Assembly (NCBI RefSeq): GCF_003852405.1
Contig: NZ_QAJM01000022.1
Span: 47,628 to 111,627, forward strand
Source: Pseudomonas sp. KBW05
GTDB taxonomy: Bacteria; Pseudomonadota; Gammaproteobacteria; Pseudomonadales; Pseudomonadaceae
Direction of reading: 5' to 3'
DNA: 64,000 nucleotides
In this document: one piece after another, positions 51,734 to 61,433 of the stretch
How positions within the stretch are numbered: the stretch's first letter is position 1
Layout of the letters: each line of letters starts with the position of its first letter
Translations under genes and position numbers: made by a program
Notes under the pieces: generated by a model
What the model was told of the DNA's origin: nothing
Seen by the model: the letters and a program-made list of their open reading frames with translations, nothing else
Databases searched by the model: none

Positions 51734-54172
51734 TCAGGTTGGCTTGGCTTCGGCCAACGCCTCCTGCGCCAACTCCTTCTCTGCTTCCTTCAGGTCTTCC
51801 TCGCTGATCATCTCCGCAATCACCCGCAAACGCTCAACCACCCGCGCATTGACCGAGCCTTCCGGGAATTGCCCTTCGTCATCCGGCGCACCGGCCGGCT
51901 CGCCCACCAGCAGGCTCAAGGCTTCATCCGCCTGGCGCACCGCATAGATATGGAATTGCCCGGCGCGTACCGCCTGCAACACCTTCTCGTCGAGCATCAA
52001 CGTGGCAACGTTGGCCTGGGGAATGATTGCCCCCTGCTCGCCGGTCAAACCGCGCGCTTCGCACAGGCGGAAGAACCCTTCGATCTTCTCATTGACCCCA
52101 CCCACTGCCTGCACTTCACCGAACTGGTTGATCGAACCGGTGATGGCAAAGCACTGCTTGAGCGGCGTCTTCGACAGGGCCGAGATCAAGGTGCACGCCT
52201 CGCCCAGAGACGCACTGTCACCGTCCACGTAACCGTAGGACTGCTCCAGCGCGATGCTCGCCGAGATCGCCAGCGGGAATTCCTGGGCATAACGGCTACC
52301 GAGGTAACCGGTGAGGATCATCACGCCCTTGGAGTGAATCGGCTGGCCGAGGTTGACCTCGCGCTCGATATCGACAATGCCGCTGCCGCCCGGGTACACC
52401 GTGGCGGAAATCCGCGCCGGTACGCCAAAGGCTGAGTCACCGACTTCCAACACCGTCAGCCCGTTGCACTTGCCGACGGCAGCACCGTCGGTGTCGATCA
52501 GGATCACCCCGGCGAGCATGTCGTCGAGAATCCGCGCCGATACACGCCCGGTGCGGGTGGCCTTGGCCTTGAGCGCCCGCTCGATGTGCCCGGCGTCGGT
52601 CATCTCGTCGCCGGCCAGGTGGCGAATGAAATCCGCTTCGCTGACCAACTGAAACAAATCGCCGATACGCGCCGACAAACGGCCCTGATGCTCCGCCAAC
52701 CGTGCGCTGTAGGTGGCCAACCGCGCCACCGCATCCGAGGTCAGCGGCGCCATGCCTTCTTCCGAGGTACGGGTCTTGAGCAACTGGGCGAACTGCTCCA
52801 GGCTTTCGTCGACCATCGGGATGTCTTCGTCGAAGTCCACCAGCACGCGGAACATCTCCTGGAAGTCCGGATCGGCGTCCTGCAACGCGTAGTACAGCTG
52901 GCGCGAGCCGATGATGATCACCTTGACCTGCAACGGGATCATCTGCGGGTTGAGGGTCACGGTGGCCAGGCGGCCCAGCTCGCCCAACGGCGATTCCATC
53001 TTCAGCTTGCGCGATTGCAGGGAGCGCTTGAGGGCGTCCCACACAAACGGCTCGCTGAGCATTTTCTCGGCTTCAAGGATCAGGAAACCGCCATTGGCAC
53101 GGTGCAATGCGCCCGGGCGCAACTGGCGATAGGTGGTGTAGAGCGCGCCCTGATCGGTGCTGTATTCGATACGGCCGAACAGGTTGTCGTAGGTCGGGTG
53201 CGGTTCGAACACCACTGGCGCACCGCCGTTGACCGGATGGCCCACCACCAGGCTTGGGCAGTATTGCTCTTCGAGCAACTTGCGCGCCTGGGCGTCGGTC
53301 TTGGCATCGTCCACCAATTGCTCGACCACGGTCTTGAGCAGGTACACCTGCATGGCTTGCAGGTAACCGCAGACGGCGGCGTTTTCCGCGTACTTTTCCG
53401 ACAGCGGCGCGAGCAAAGGCTGTAGGGCCAGGGTGATGGTTTCTTCGTTGAACTGGCGCAGTTGGTTGTTCGACTCACGCTTCCACTGCGGCAGGCTGGC
53501 CAATTCTTCGTTGAGACGCTCTTCCAGCTCGGAAATATCCGTGTGGAAACGCTCGCGGTCGGCTTCCGGCAGCTGCGAGAACTCCGCCTCGTCCAGGGCC
53601 TTGCCGTCGAGCATCGGCGTAAACGCGATGTTGGAACTGTCGCGATACAGCGCCACGTCCTTTTCCAGGGCCAGGCGCTCGATCACGTCCAGGGCCTTGT
53701 CGTAACGCTGGTTGAAGGCGCGGTCGATGGCACTTTTGCGCTGCTGGTAAGTGGGGTGTTCGAAGACCGCCGGAAAGGTGGCCGTCAGGTTGTCGACCAA
53801 CCCGTTGATGTCGTTGATGAACGAGGCCGCAGCGCCGCCCGGCAATTCCAGGGCGCGGGGTTCGCGAGGCTCATCGAAATTGTTCACGTAGACCCAGTCC
53901 GAAGGGGTCTGCAGGCGTTTGCCTTCAGCCTTCAGGTAGCGTTTGACGAACGAAAAGCGGCCGGTGCCCGGCTCGCCCATGACAAACACGTTGTAACCGG
54001 GGCGTGGCATGGCCACACCGAACTGCAAGGCTTCAACCGCACGTTCCTGGCCAAGCACACCGCGAAAGGGCTCCAAATCATTGGTGGTCGAGAAGCTGAA
54101 CTGTTCAGCGGAGAAAGGGCGAGTCAGCGCTTCGGGCGCTAGACGCAAGCTGGCAGCAACAGGATCAGGCAT
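51734..54172 (-). CDS. Lon-like ATP-dependent protease (AAA_32/Lon_C type)
   Basis: The 812-residue protein is a Lon-family protease with the LonB-like layout. An N-terminal ATPase has Walker A GEPGTGRFS near residue 68 and a long helical insertion (about 170-310). The rest of the AAA domain follows, then a C-terminal Lon peptidase domain. Its catalytic Ser lies in VDGDSASLGEA and its Lys in VGGVNEKIEGFF. It lacks the Lon N-terminal substrate domain. The Walker A ends in Arg-Phe rather than Lys-Thr, a variant of this subfamily. GTAAGGAAG precedes the ATG. Substrates are unknown. Confidence 0.9.
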   Translation of the reverse strand: MPDPVAASLRLAPEALTRPFSAEQFSFSTTNDLEPFRGVLGQERAVEALQFGVAMPRPGYNVFVMGEPGTGRFSFVKRYLKAEGKRLQTPSDWVYVNNFDEPREPRALELPGGAAASFINDINGLVDNLTATFPAVFEHPTYQQRKSAIDRAFNQRYDKALDVIERLALEKDVALYRDSSNIAFTPMLDGKALDEAEFSQLPEADRERFHTDISELEERLNEELASLPQWKRESNNQLRQFNEETITLALQPLLAPLSEKYAENAAVCGYLQAMQVYLLKTVVEQLVDDAKTDAQARKLLEEQYCPSLVVGHPVNGGAPVVFEPHPTYDNLFGRIEYSTDQGALYTTYRQLRPGALHRANGGFLILEAEKMLSEPFVWDALKRSLQSRKLKMESPLGELGRLATVTLNPQMIPLQVKVIIIGSRQLYYALQDADPDFQEMFRVLVDFDEDIPMVDESLEQFAQLLKTRTSEEGMAPLTSDAVARLATYSARLAEHQGRLSARIGDLFQLVSEADFIRHLAGDEMTDAGHIERALKAKATRTGRVSARILDDMLAGVILIDTDGAAVGKCNGLTVLEVGDSAFGVPARISATVYPGGSGIVDIEREVNLGQPIHSKGVMILTGYLGSRYAQEFPLAISASIALEQSYGYVDGDSASLGEACTLISALSKTPLKQCFAITGSINQFGEVQAVGGVNEKIEGFFRLCEARGLTGEQGAIIPQANVATLMLDEKVLQAVRAGQFHIYAVRQADEALSLLVGEPAGAPDDEGQFPEGSVNARVVERLRVIAEMISEEDLKEAEKELAQEALAEAKPT

Positions 54173-54440
54173 CGGGCTTCCTTACATCAGGCGGGGCAGA
54201 TGTCGGCATTCTGGCTCTCGCTTGCGCGCTCTGGCAAGGCGCGTTGTTGGGAAAGCTTGGGCACGGATCGGGTCCTACAAAAAAAAGCACGACATCTCTG
54301 ATTGTTTTATAAAAAACCACGGAACCCCTTGAACCTGCCTAAACTCCAAACTGCGCGGGTTGGACTAATAACTGGCCCCTAGGGCGCCGCGATGCGCCTG
54401 AACCCTTGTCCATTGGTTTGCACACAAAGAGAACAAAGCT

Positions 54441-54929
54441 ATGAAACGGATCCTTCTCGGTACTCTCTTCACCGTTGTCTCCCTCAATGCAATGGCAGAA
54501 TCGCCAGGCGGCCCGAACTGCGGTTGGGGCAACATGCTGTTCGAAGGCCAGCGCGGCACGCCAGCCCACTTCCTGGCTTCCACCACCAACGGCACGTCCG
54601 GCAACGCCACCTTCGGCATGACCTCGGGCACCAACGGTTGCAGCACCAACAGCGCCCTGACCTACGGCGGCAAGTCCTGGATTGCCATGAATGGCATGAT
54701 GAACGAGCTGTCCGAAGACATGGCCAAGGGCAATGGCGAAGCGCTGACCACCTACGCGGTGGTACTGGGCGTGGCGCCGGAAGATCGCGAGCACTTCGCG
54801 GCCGTGACCCACGAGCACTTCCAGCAAATCTTCAGCAAGGCTGACGTGACCGCTGACGACGTGCACAACAACACCCTGTCTGTACTGAAAAGCGATGCCC
54901 GCTTGGCGAAATACGCGACCCAAGCTTAA
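54441..54929 (+). CDS. DUF3015 family exported protein
   Basis: The 162-residue protein has a Sec signal (to about residue 20, NAMA-ES). The mature region contains GPNCGWGNMLFEGQRG and NGCSTNSALTYGG, with two Cys that probably form a periplasmic disulfide. A helical C-terminal half follows (VVLGVAPEDREHFAAVTHEHFQQIF). This matches DUF3015. It is followed by a terminator and a DUF4105 gene, a pairing I believe is common in Pseudomonas. The 268 bp upstream hold only an AT-rich stretch likely to contain the promoter. Confidence 0.88.
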   Translation: MKRILLGTLFTVVSLNAMAESPGGPNCGWGNMLFEGQRGTPAHFLASTTNGTSGNATFGMTSGTNGCSTNSALTYGGKSWIAMNGMMNELSEDMAKGNGEALTTYAVVLGVAPEDREHFAAVTHEHFQQIFSKADVTADDVHNNTLSVLKSDARLAKYATQA

Positions 54930-54937
54930 GCTCGACC

Positions 54938-54971
54938 AGCCCGCGCCTCTCCAGGCGCGGGCTGTATTTTT
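54938..54971 (+). terminator. Terminator after the DUF3015 gene
   Basis: A 10-bp stem AGCCCGCGCC/GGCGCGGGCT with a 6-nt loop is followed by GTATTTTT. Confidence 0.9.
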
Positions 54972-55019
54972 GGACCCACCCCCTTTTGGGTCTCACTTTT
55001 CCGACTTTAAGTTGCCCCT

Positions 55020-56873
55020 ATGCTCAAACGCTTTGCCTGGATGGCACTCTTCGCCTGCGCCCCGTTGTACGCGGCCCCGCATCTTGATGATCAACGTTTG
55101 CAGCAACTGGCCAACGATCCGTTCTGGCTGTCTTTGGGCCATTACGAAGCCGGCAAAATCAGTGGCTGGCGCAGTTACGTCAGCGAGCAGAAGTTCTTCC
55201 TCGCCGCTGATGGCGCGCACCACCCCGACGCCGAACTCAAGGCCACCGTTGACGCGCTATACGCGCCGGCCAGCCTCGGCGAAAAACACGCCCAATGCGT
55301 CTACCCCGCACGTACCCGCTGGCTCAAGGATCAGTTGCACCTGACCGGCCTGCCCGCCGTGGACTGCGCCGAATTCAAGCAATGGTTCAAGGACGTCGCC
55401 CCCCATAGCGCGGTGATGATCTTCCCGGCGGCCTACCTCAACAGCCCGTCGTCGATGTTTGGCCACACCCTGCTGCGTATCGACCAGGCCGACGTGCAAA
55501 GAGACAAGACCGCCCTGCTCAGCTATGCGATCAACTTCGGCGCCTATATCGAAGGTTCCGACAACAGCATCCTCTACGCCTGGAAAGGCCTGATGGGCGG
55601 CTACCCCGGCCTGTTCGCACTGGTGCCGTACCAGGAAAAACTCTCCGAATACCGCAGCCTTGAGAACCGCGACCTGTGGGAATATCGCCTCAACCTCACG
55701 CAGGTCGAGACCGAGCGCATGGTCGAGCACGTGTGGGAGCTCAAGCAGATCAAGTTCGACTATTTCTTCTTCGACGAAAACTGCTCCTACCGCCTGCTGG
55801 AATTGCTGCAAGTAGCGCGTCCCGGCCTGCGCCTGACCGAACAGTTCCCGCTGACCGCGATCCCCACCGACACCGTAAAAGCCGTCAAGGATGCCGGCCT
55901 GGTTGAAAAGATCGACTACCGCCCTTCCCGCGAACGCGAGTTGCTGGAGCGTGCCAAGCCGCTGAACAGCGATGAACAGCAATGGGTGCTGAAAGTCAGC
56001 GATGACCAGAAGCAATTGCAAGACCCGGCGTTCAAGGCCCTCGCCAAAGACCGCCAGGCCCTGATCATCGACGCCGCCTACCGCCTTGGCCGTTACCGCG
56101 CCAATGGCCTGGAACGCGACCCTGCTCGCTCCCAACGCAGCTTCGAACTGCTGCGCGCGATCAACCAGAACCCCGCGCCCGACCTCCAGATCACCCCGCC
56201 TGGCCTGCCGGAAAACGGCCATGAATCGCGCACCTGGCAAGCCGGCATCGGCACCCGGGGCGACAAGGCCTTTGGCGAATACGGCCTGCGCATGGCCTAC
56301 CACGACCTCAACGACAACGCCGAAGGCTTCCCCCTCGGCGCACAGATCGAAATCCTGCAAATGAAACTGCGCCAGTACGAAGGCAACCACTGGCAATTGC
56401 AGCAACTGGACCTGGCCACCATCCGTTCCCTGACGCCGCGCAACGCCTTGTTGCAACCGCTGTCCTGGCAAGTCACCGGCGGCCTTGAACGCGTACCGGG
56501 CAAGCACGACGACGAAACCCTGGTCGCCCACGTCAACGGCGGCGCCGGCGGCACCTGGCAACTGCGCGACGACATGCTCGGCTTCGCCCTCGGCACCGTG
56601 CGCGTGGAACACAACAATGACTTCAACGAAGCCATCTCACCGGCGGCAGGGTTCAATACCGGCGTGCTGTGGAGGAATCCACTGGGTAATTTGAGCCTGG
56701 AGGCCAAAGGGGATTTTTTCACCAATGGTGAAGTGCGCCGTAGTCTCAGCCTGAACCAGCAGTGGGAATTGTCGCGCAACCTGGGCGTACGCTTGAGCGC
56801 GCAGCGTGAGTACAGCCACTTGTCGACGCCGGTGAATGAAGTGATGCTGGAAGTGAAGTGGTATCACTACTAA
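55020..56873 (+). CDS. DUF4105 domain outer-membrane/periplasmic protein
   Basis: The 617-residue protein has a signal peptide (cleavage near LYA-AP). The DUF4105 region (about 120-290) contains HSAVMIFPAAYLNSPSSMFGHTLLRID and FDYFFFDENCSYRLLELLQ. The Ser/His/Cys residues there recall NlpC/P60 or permuted papain-like folds. The C-terminal 230 residues are beta-rich with alternating aromatics and end in Tyr (VKWYHY), as an outer-membrane barrel would. Function is unknown. It lies 90 bp after the DUF3015 gene. Confidence 0.87.
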   Translation: MLKRFAWMALFACAPLYAAPHLDDQRLQQLANDPFWLSLGHYEAGKISGWRSYVSEQKFFLAADGAHHPDAELKATVDALYAPASLGEKHAQCVYPARTRWLKDQLHLTGLPAVDCAEFKQWFKDVAPHSAVMIFPAAYLNSPSSMFGHTLLRIDQADVQRDKTALLSYAINFGAYIEGSDNSILYAWKGLMGGYPGLFALVPYQEKLSEYRSLENRDLWEYRLNLTQVETERMVEHVWELKQIKFDYFFFDENCSYRLLELLQVARPGLRLTEQFPLTAIPTDTVKAVKDAGLVEKIDYRPSRERELLERAKPLNSDEQQWVLKVSDDQKQLQDPAFKALAKDRQALIIDAAYRLGRYRANGLERDPARSQRSFELLRAINQNPAPDLQITPPGLPENGHESRTWQAGIGTRGDKAFGEYGLRMAYHDLNDNAEGFPLGAQIEILQMKLRQYEGNHWQLQQLDLATIRSLTPRNALLQPLSWQVTGGLERVPGKHDDETLVAHVNGGAGGTWQLRDDMLGFALGTVRVEHNNDFNEAISPAAGFNTGVLWRNPLGNLSLEAKGDFFTNGEVRRSLSLNQQWELSRNLGVRLSAQREYSHLSTPVNEVMLEVKWYHY

Positions 56874-56912
56874 CTTGAGCTCGACCCAGATCCAAATGTG
56901 AGAGTGGGCTTG

Positions 56913-57001
56913 TGTGGGAGCGGGCTTGCTCGCGAATGCGGTGGATCAGACAAGACATCTGTAACTGACACACCGCATTCGCGAGCAAGCCCGCTCCCAC
57001 A
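56913..57001. repeat. REPIN 2 (GTGGGAGCGGGCTTGCTCGCG type)
   Basis: Two inverted REP units (56913-56940 and 56973-57001) share TGTGGGAGCGGGCTTGCTCG and the CGAATGCGG inner extension, around a 32-bp centre. The unit sequence differs from REPIN 1 and REPIN 3. Confidence 0.9.
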
Positions 57002-57045
57002 GGGGGTCCGCGTTTATTCAGATATACCTCAGGAGTTCCAATAAC

Positions 57046-57339
57046 ATGGCCGTTACCTGCATTACCCTCGACGAAGTCCGCAGCAACATCGACCGCCTCG
57101 ACCAGCAAATCGTCACCCTGCTCGCCGAACGCGGCCAATATGTCTCTCAAGCCGCGCGCTTCAAAAAAGACACCGACAGCGTCAAAGCCCCGCAGCGGGT
57201 TGAACAGGTCATCGCCAAAGTGCGCAACCTATCCAATACCGTAGGCGCCAACCCGGACGTCACCGAACAGGTCTATCGCGCCATGATCGCGGCATTTATC
57301 CAGCAGGAATTGGCTGAGCATGCGGCGCTGTCCACCTAG
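57046..57339 (+). CDS. Chorismate mutase, AroQ type
   Basis: The 97-residue all-helical protein converts chorismate to prephenate. It has the AroQ pattern: Arg in LDEVRSNIDRLDQQIVTLLAERGQYV (two catalytic-type arginines), Lys in ARFKKD, an Arg in APQRVEQVI, and a C-terminal AFIQQE with Gln/Glu. It lacks a signal peptide and any fused dehydratase. Pseudomonads already have PheA with a mutase domain, so this is an extra monofunctional enzyme; a PchB-like isochorismate lyase is less likely but related. An AGGAG ribosome-binding site is present. Confidence 0.85.
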   Translation: MAVTCITLDEVRSNIDRLDQQIVTLLAERGQYVSQAARFKKDTDSVKAPQRVEQVIAKVRNLSNTVGANPDVTEQVYRAMIAAFIQQELAEHAALST

Positions 57340-57434
57340 CACCCAACGCCTTTCTCACGTCCCTTTCACGCCGACCCGACAATTCTCTATCTAGACTTCT
57401 CCCCATCAGCCGGTAGCCGGCCAGGGAGTCTGTC

Positions 57435-57791
57435 ATGTGGCGGTATGCGGTATTGCTGTGCGCGGTGGTGTGGCTGGCCGGTTGCCAATCAACCCATGAG
57501 GATTTATTGGCCAAAGGTTATCCACCGGCCTTTGCCGATGGCTTTGACGACGGCTGCAGCAGCGGTCGCCAGGCCGCTGGCGTGATTACCGGGGAGTTTC
57601 GCAAGAACGTTCCGCGTTATCTGAAGGACCGCGAGTACGCCGAAGGGTGGGAAGACGGCTTTCGCCAGTGCAAGGCCATGCGTGAAAACGAAGAGCTGCG
57701 CGACTACAAGGACAATCACTGGGATGACCGTGAGCGCGCCTGGCAGCATGAGAAAGACCGCGATGCCGCCAGGGCCTATCGTTCGCAATAG
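57435..57791 (+). CDS. Small conserved lipoprotein
   Basis: The 118-residue protein has a signal peptide with lipobox LAGC (Cys17). The mature part has two similar segments, YPPAFADGFDDGCSSGR and EYAEGWEDGFRQCK, each with a GxxDG/C pattern. They could pair through their cysteines. The tail is highly charged (Arg/Asp/Glu). I know no function for this family. Its stop lies 15 bp from the gdhA stop on the other strand, with an ACCCTG/CAGGGT stem between them. Confidence 0.8.
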   Translation: MWRYAVLLCAVVWLAGCQSTHEDLLAKGYPPAFADGFDDGCSSGRQAAGVITGEFRKNVPRYLKDREYAEGWEDGFRQCKAMRENEELRDYKDNHWDDRERAWQHEKDRDAARAYRSQ

Positions 57792-57806
57792 ACCCTGGCT
57801 GCAGGG

Positions 57807-59171
<1,365 letters not shown>

Positions 59172-59204
59172 TTAAATGAGATTGGGCCGGACTTTATCAA
59201 TTCA

Positions 59205-59233
59205 TGTCGCACTGCGACAGGGCAAAATGTCGC
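59205..59233. promoter_or_regulatory. TGTCGC inverted repeat plus third copy upstream of gdhA
   Basis: TGTCGC-ACT-GCGACA is a perfect 6-bp inverted repeat, and TGTCGC recurs 8 bp later, about 60-90 bp upstream of the gdhA start. It may bind a regulator; I do not know which. Confidence 0.35.
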
Positions 59234-59332
59234 TTTTGTGAATTTAAATGGTGCACTGGATATAAATAGAGGCCCTTTTTTGCCCTTAAACAGGGATTTC
59301 AACCCAAGGTATGCACCAACATATAAACCGCC

Positions 59333-59402
59333 ATCGCAGGCAAGCCAGCTCCCACATTGACGGTGTTCACAAATCAAATGTGGGAGCTGGCTTGCCTGCG
59401 AT
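59333..59402. repeat. REPIN 3, opposite arrangement
   Basis: The units ATCGCAGGCAAGCCAGCTCCCACA (59333-59357) and their complement (59378-59402) have the same sequence class as REPIN 1. Here the GTGGGAGC ends face inward, across a 20-bp centre. Confidence 0.87.
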
Positions 59403-59433
59403 GAACCCACCCCGGTCCACCTGAAAAACACAC

Positions 59434-59466
59434 AAAAAAAAACGGAGCCCGAAGGCTCCGCTTTTT
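59434..59466 (-). terminator. Terminator of ettA
   Basis: A 7-bp stem CGGAGCC/GGCTCCG with a 4-nt loop is followed on the minus strand by nine Ts, 18 nt after the ettA stop. Confidence 0.9.
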
Positions 59467-59483
59467 CAAACCACCAACCCGAA

Positions 59484-61148
59484 TCAGGCCAGTTTTTTGT
59501 GACGCACGCGATGCGGCTGGGCAGCAGCGTCGCCCAAGCGCTTTTTACGGTCCGCTTCGTACTCGGTGTAGTTACCTTCGAAGAACACCGCTTGCGAGTC
59601 GTCTTCGTACGCCAGGATGTGGGTCGCGACGCGGTCAAGGAACCACCGATCGTGAGAGATCACAATGGCGGCGCCCGGGAAGTCCAGCAGGGCTTCTTCC
59701 AGGGAACGCAGGGTTTCAACGTCGAGGTCGTTGGACGGTTCGTCGAGCAGCAGGACGTTGCCGCCCTCTTTCAAGGTCAGGGCCAGGTGCAAGCGACCGC
59801 GCTCACCACCGGACAGGTCCTTGACGAACTTCTGCTGATCGCCGCCCTTGAAGTTGAAACGACCGACGTAGGTACGCGACGGGATTTCATAGTTGCCGAT
59901 GCGGATCTGGTCGGAACCGTCGGAAATCTGCTGGAACACTGTCTTGCTGCCGTCGAGGTCTTCGCGGCTCTGGTCCACACAGGCCAGTTGCACGGTTTCG
60001 CCGATCTCGATGCTGCCGGAGTCCGGGGTCTCCTTGCCCATCAGCATGCGGAACAGTGTGGATTTACCCGCACCGTTACCACCAATAACGCCGACGATCG
60101 CGCCTTTTGGCATGGAGAACGACAGGTTGTCGATCAACACACGGTCGCCATAGCCTTTGGACACGTTCTTGAACTCGATGACCTTGTCACCCAGGCGCGG
60201 ACCGGCCGGGATGTAGATCTCGTTGGTTTCCGAACGCTTCTGGAATTCCTGCGATTGCATTTCTTCGAAGCGTTGCAGACGTGCCTTGGATTTCGACTGG
60301 CGGGCCTTGGCGCCTTTGCGCACCCACTCCAGTTCTTCCTTCATGGCTTTTTCGTGGGCCGATTGCTGCTTGGATTCGGCGGCCAGACGGTCGGACTTGG
60401 CTTCCAGCCAACCGGAGTAGTTGCCCTCGTAAGGGATACCGGCGCCACGGTCGAGCTCGAGGATCCAGCCGGCAACGTTGTCCAGGAAGTAACGGTCGTG
60501 CGTGATCGCTACCACGGTGCCCGGGAAGTCGTGGAGGAAGTGTTCCAGCCAGGCGACGGAATCGGCGTCCAAGTGGTTGGTTGGTTCGTCGAGCAGCAGC
60601 ATGTCGGGGGCCGACAGCAGCAGGCGGCACAAGGCCACACGACGCTTCTCACCACCGGACAGGAATTCGACCTTGGCGTCCCACGCCGGCAGGCGCAGTG
60701 CGTCGGCGGCCACTTCCAGCTGGCGCTCCAGGTTGTGGCCATCGCCAGCCTGCAGGATGGCTTCGAGCTTGGCCTGTTCAGCGGCCAGTTTGTCGAAGTC
60801 GGCGTCTTCGTCAGCGTAAGCCGCGTAGACCTCGTCCAGGCGCGCCTGGGCGTTCTTGATCACGGCGACGGCTTCTTCAACCACTTCGCGCACGGTCTTG
60901 GTCGGGTCCAGGATCGGCTCTTGCGGCAGGTAGCCGATGTTCAACTCGGGCATCGGGCGCGCTTCGCCTTCGAACTCGGTATCGACGCCGGCCATGATTT
61001 TCAGCAGCGTGGACTTACCCGAACCGTTGAGGCCGAGCACGCCGATCTTGGCGCCAGGGAAGAAGGACAGCGAAATGTTTTTCAGGATTTCCCGCTTCGG
61101 CGGAACAACTTTTCCCAGCCGATGCATGGTGAAGACGTATTGAGCCAT
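59484..61148 (-). CDS. ettA: Energy-dependent translational throttle EttA (ABC-F)
   Basis: EttA is a soluble ABC-F ATPase that binds the ribosomal E site and gates the first elongation step by ATP/ADP ratio. The 554-residue protein has two ABC domains. Their Walker A motifs are GLNGSGKS and GGNGAGKS, signatures LSGGEKRR and LSGGERGR, and Walker B motifs LLLDEPTNHLD and LLLDEPSNDLD. A charged arm and linker lie between (AMKEELEWVRKGAKARQSKSKARL). The toe and C-terminal sequence TEYEADRKKRLGDAAAQPHR are typical of EttA rather than Uup. It is transcribed divergently from the morA-like gene. Confidence 0.97.
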   Translation of the reverse strand: MAQYVFTMHRLGKVVPPKREILKNISLSFFPGAKIGVLGLNGSGKSTLLKIMAGVDTEFEGEARPMPELNIGYLPQEPILDPTKTVREVVEEAVAVIKNAQARLDEVYAAYADEDADFDKLAAEQAKLEAILQAGDGHNLERQLEVAADALRLPAWDAKVEFLSGGEKRRVALCRLLLSAPDMLLLDEPTNHLDADSVAWLEHFLHDFPGTVVAITHDRYFLDNVAGWILELDRGAGIPYEGNYSGWLEAKSDRLAAESKQQSAHEKAMKEELEWVRKGAKARQSKSKARLQRFEEMQSQEFQKRSETNEIYIPAGPRLGDKVIEFKNVSKGYGDRVLIDNLSFSMPKGAIVGVIGGNGAGKSTLFRMLMGKETPDSGSIEIGETVQLACVDQSREDLDGSKTVFQQISDGSDQIRIGNYEIPSRTYVGRFNFKGGDQQKFVKDLSGGERGRLHLALTLKEGGNVLLLDEPSNDLDVETLRSLEEALLDFPGAAIVISHDRWFLDRVATHILAYEDDSQAVFFEGNYTEYEADRKKRLGDAAAQPHRVRHKKLA

Positions 61149-61433
61149 GGTGAACCTAGCGTCAGTGACTGATGAATTAAGCGGGCGAAGCCCGTGTCAG
61201 GCCATGCGCCGCGCGGGCCGTTGACGATAATCAATGCCTGCGTGCGGAAAAAAGCCTGAATGTCTGGGGCTGGAACGCCCTCGCGTAACCGGCAAAGCTA
61301 CCTGAATGCGCTTGGTCAGTCCAGCCAAGCGGGGCTGGCACTTTGCCACAACTCAAGGCATGCTAGCCGCCCTTCGGCGTCCGGCTTATAGTGCGTGTCG
61401 CACGCCAGTCCAGCCAACCCGCAGGATCACAGC

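Noticed and set aside
55257-56612. 451-codon antisense frame opposite the DUF4105 gene
   Set aside because: Shadow frame of GC-rich codons. The plus-strand product has a signal peptide and family motifs.
57046-57339. Assignment as isochorismate pyruvate lyase PchB
   Set aside because: No pchA or other salicylate genes lie nearby, and the sequence fits a plain AroQ mutase at least as well.
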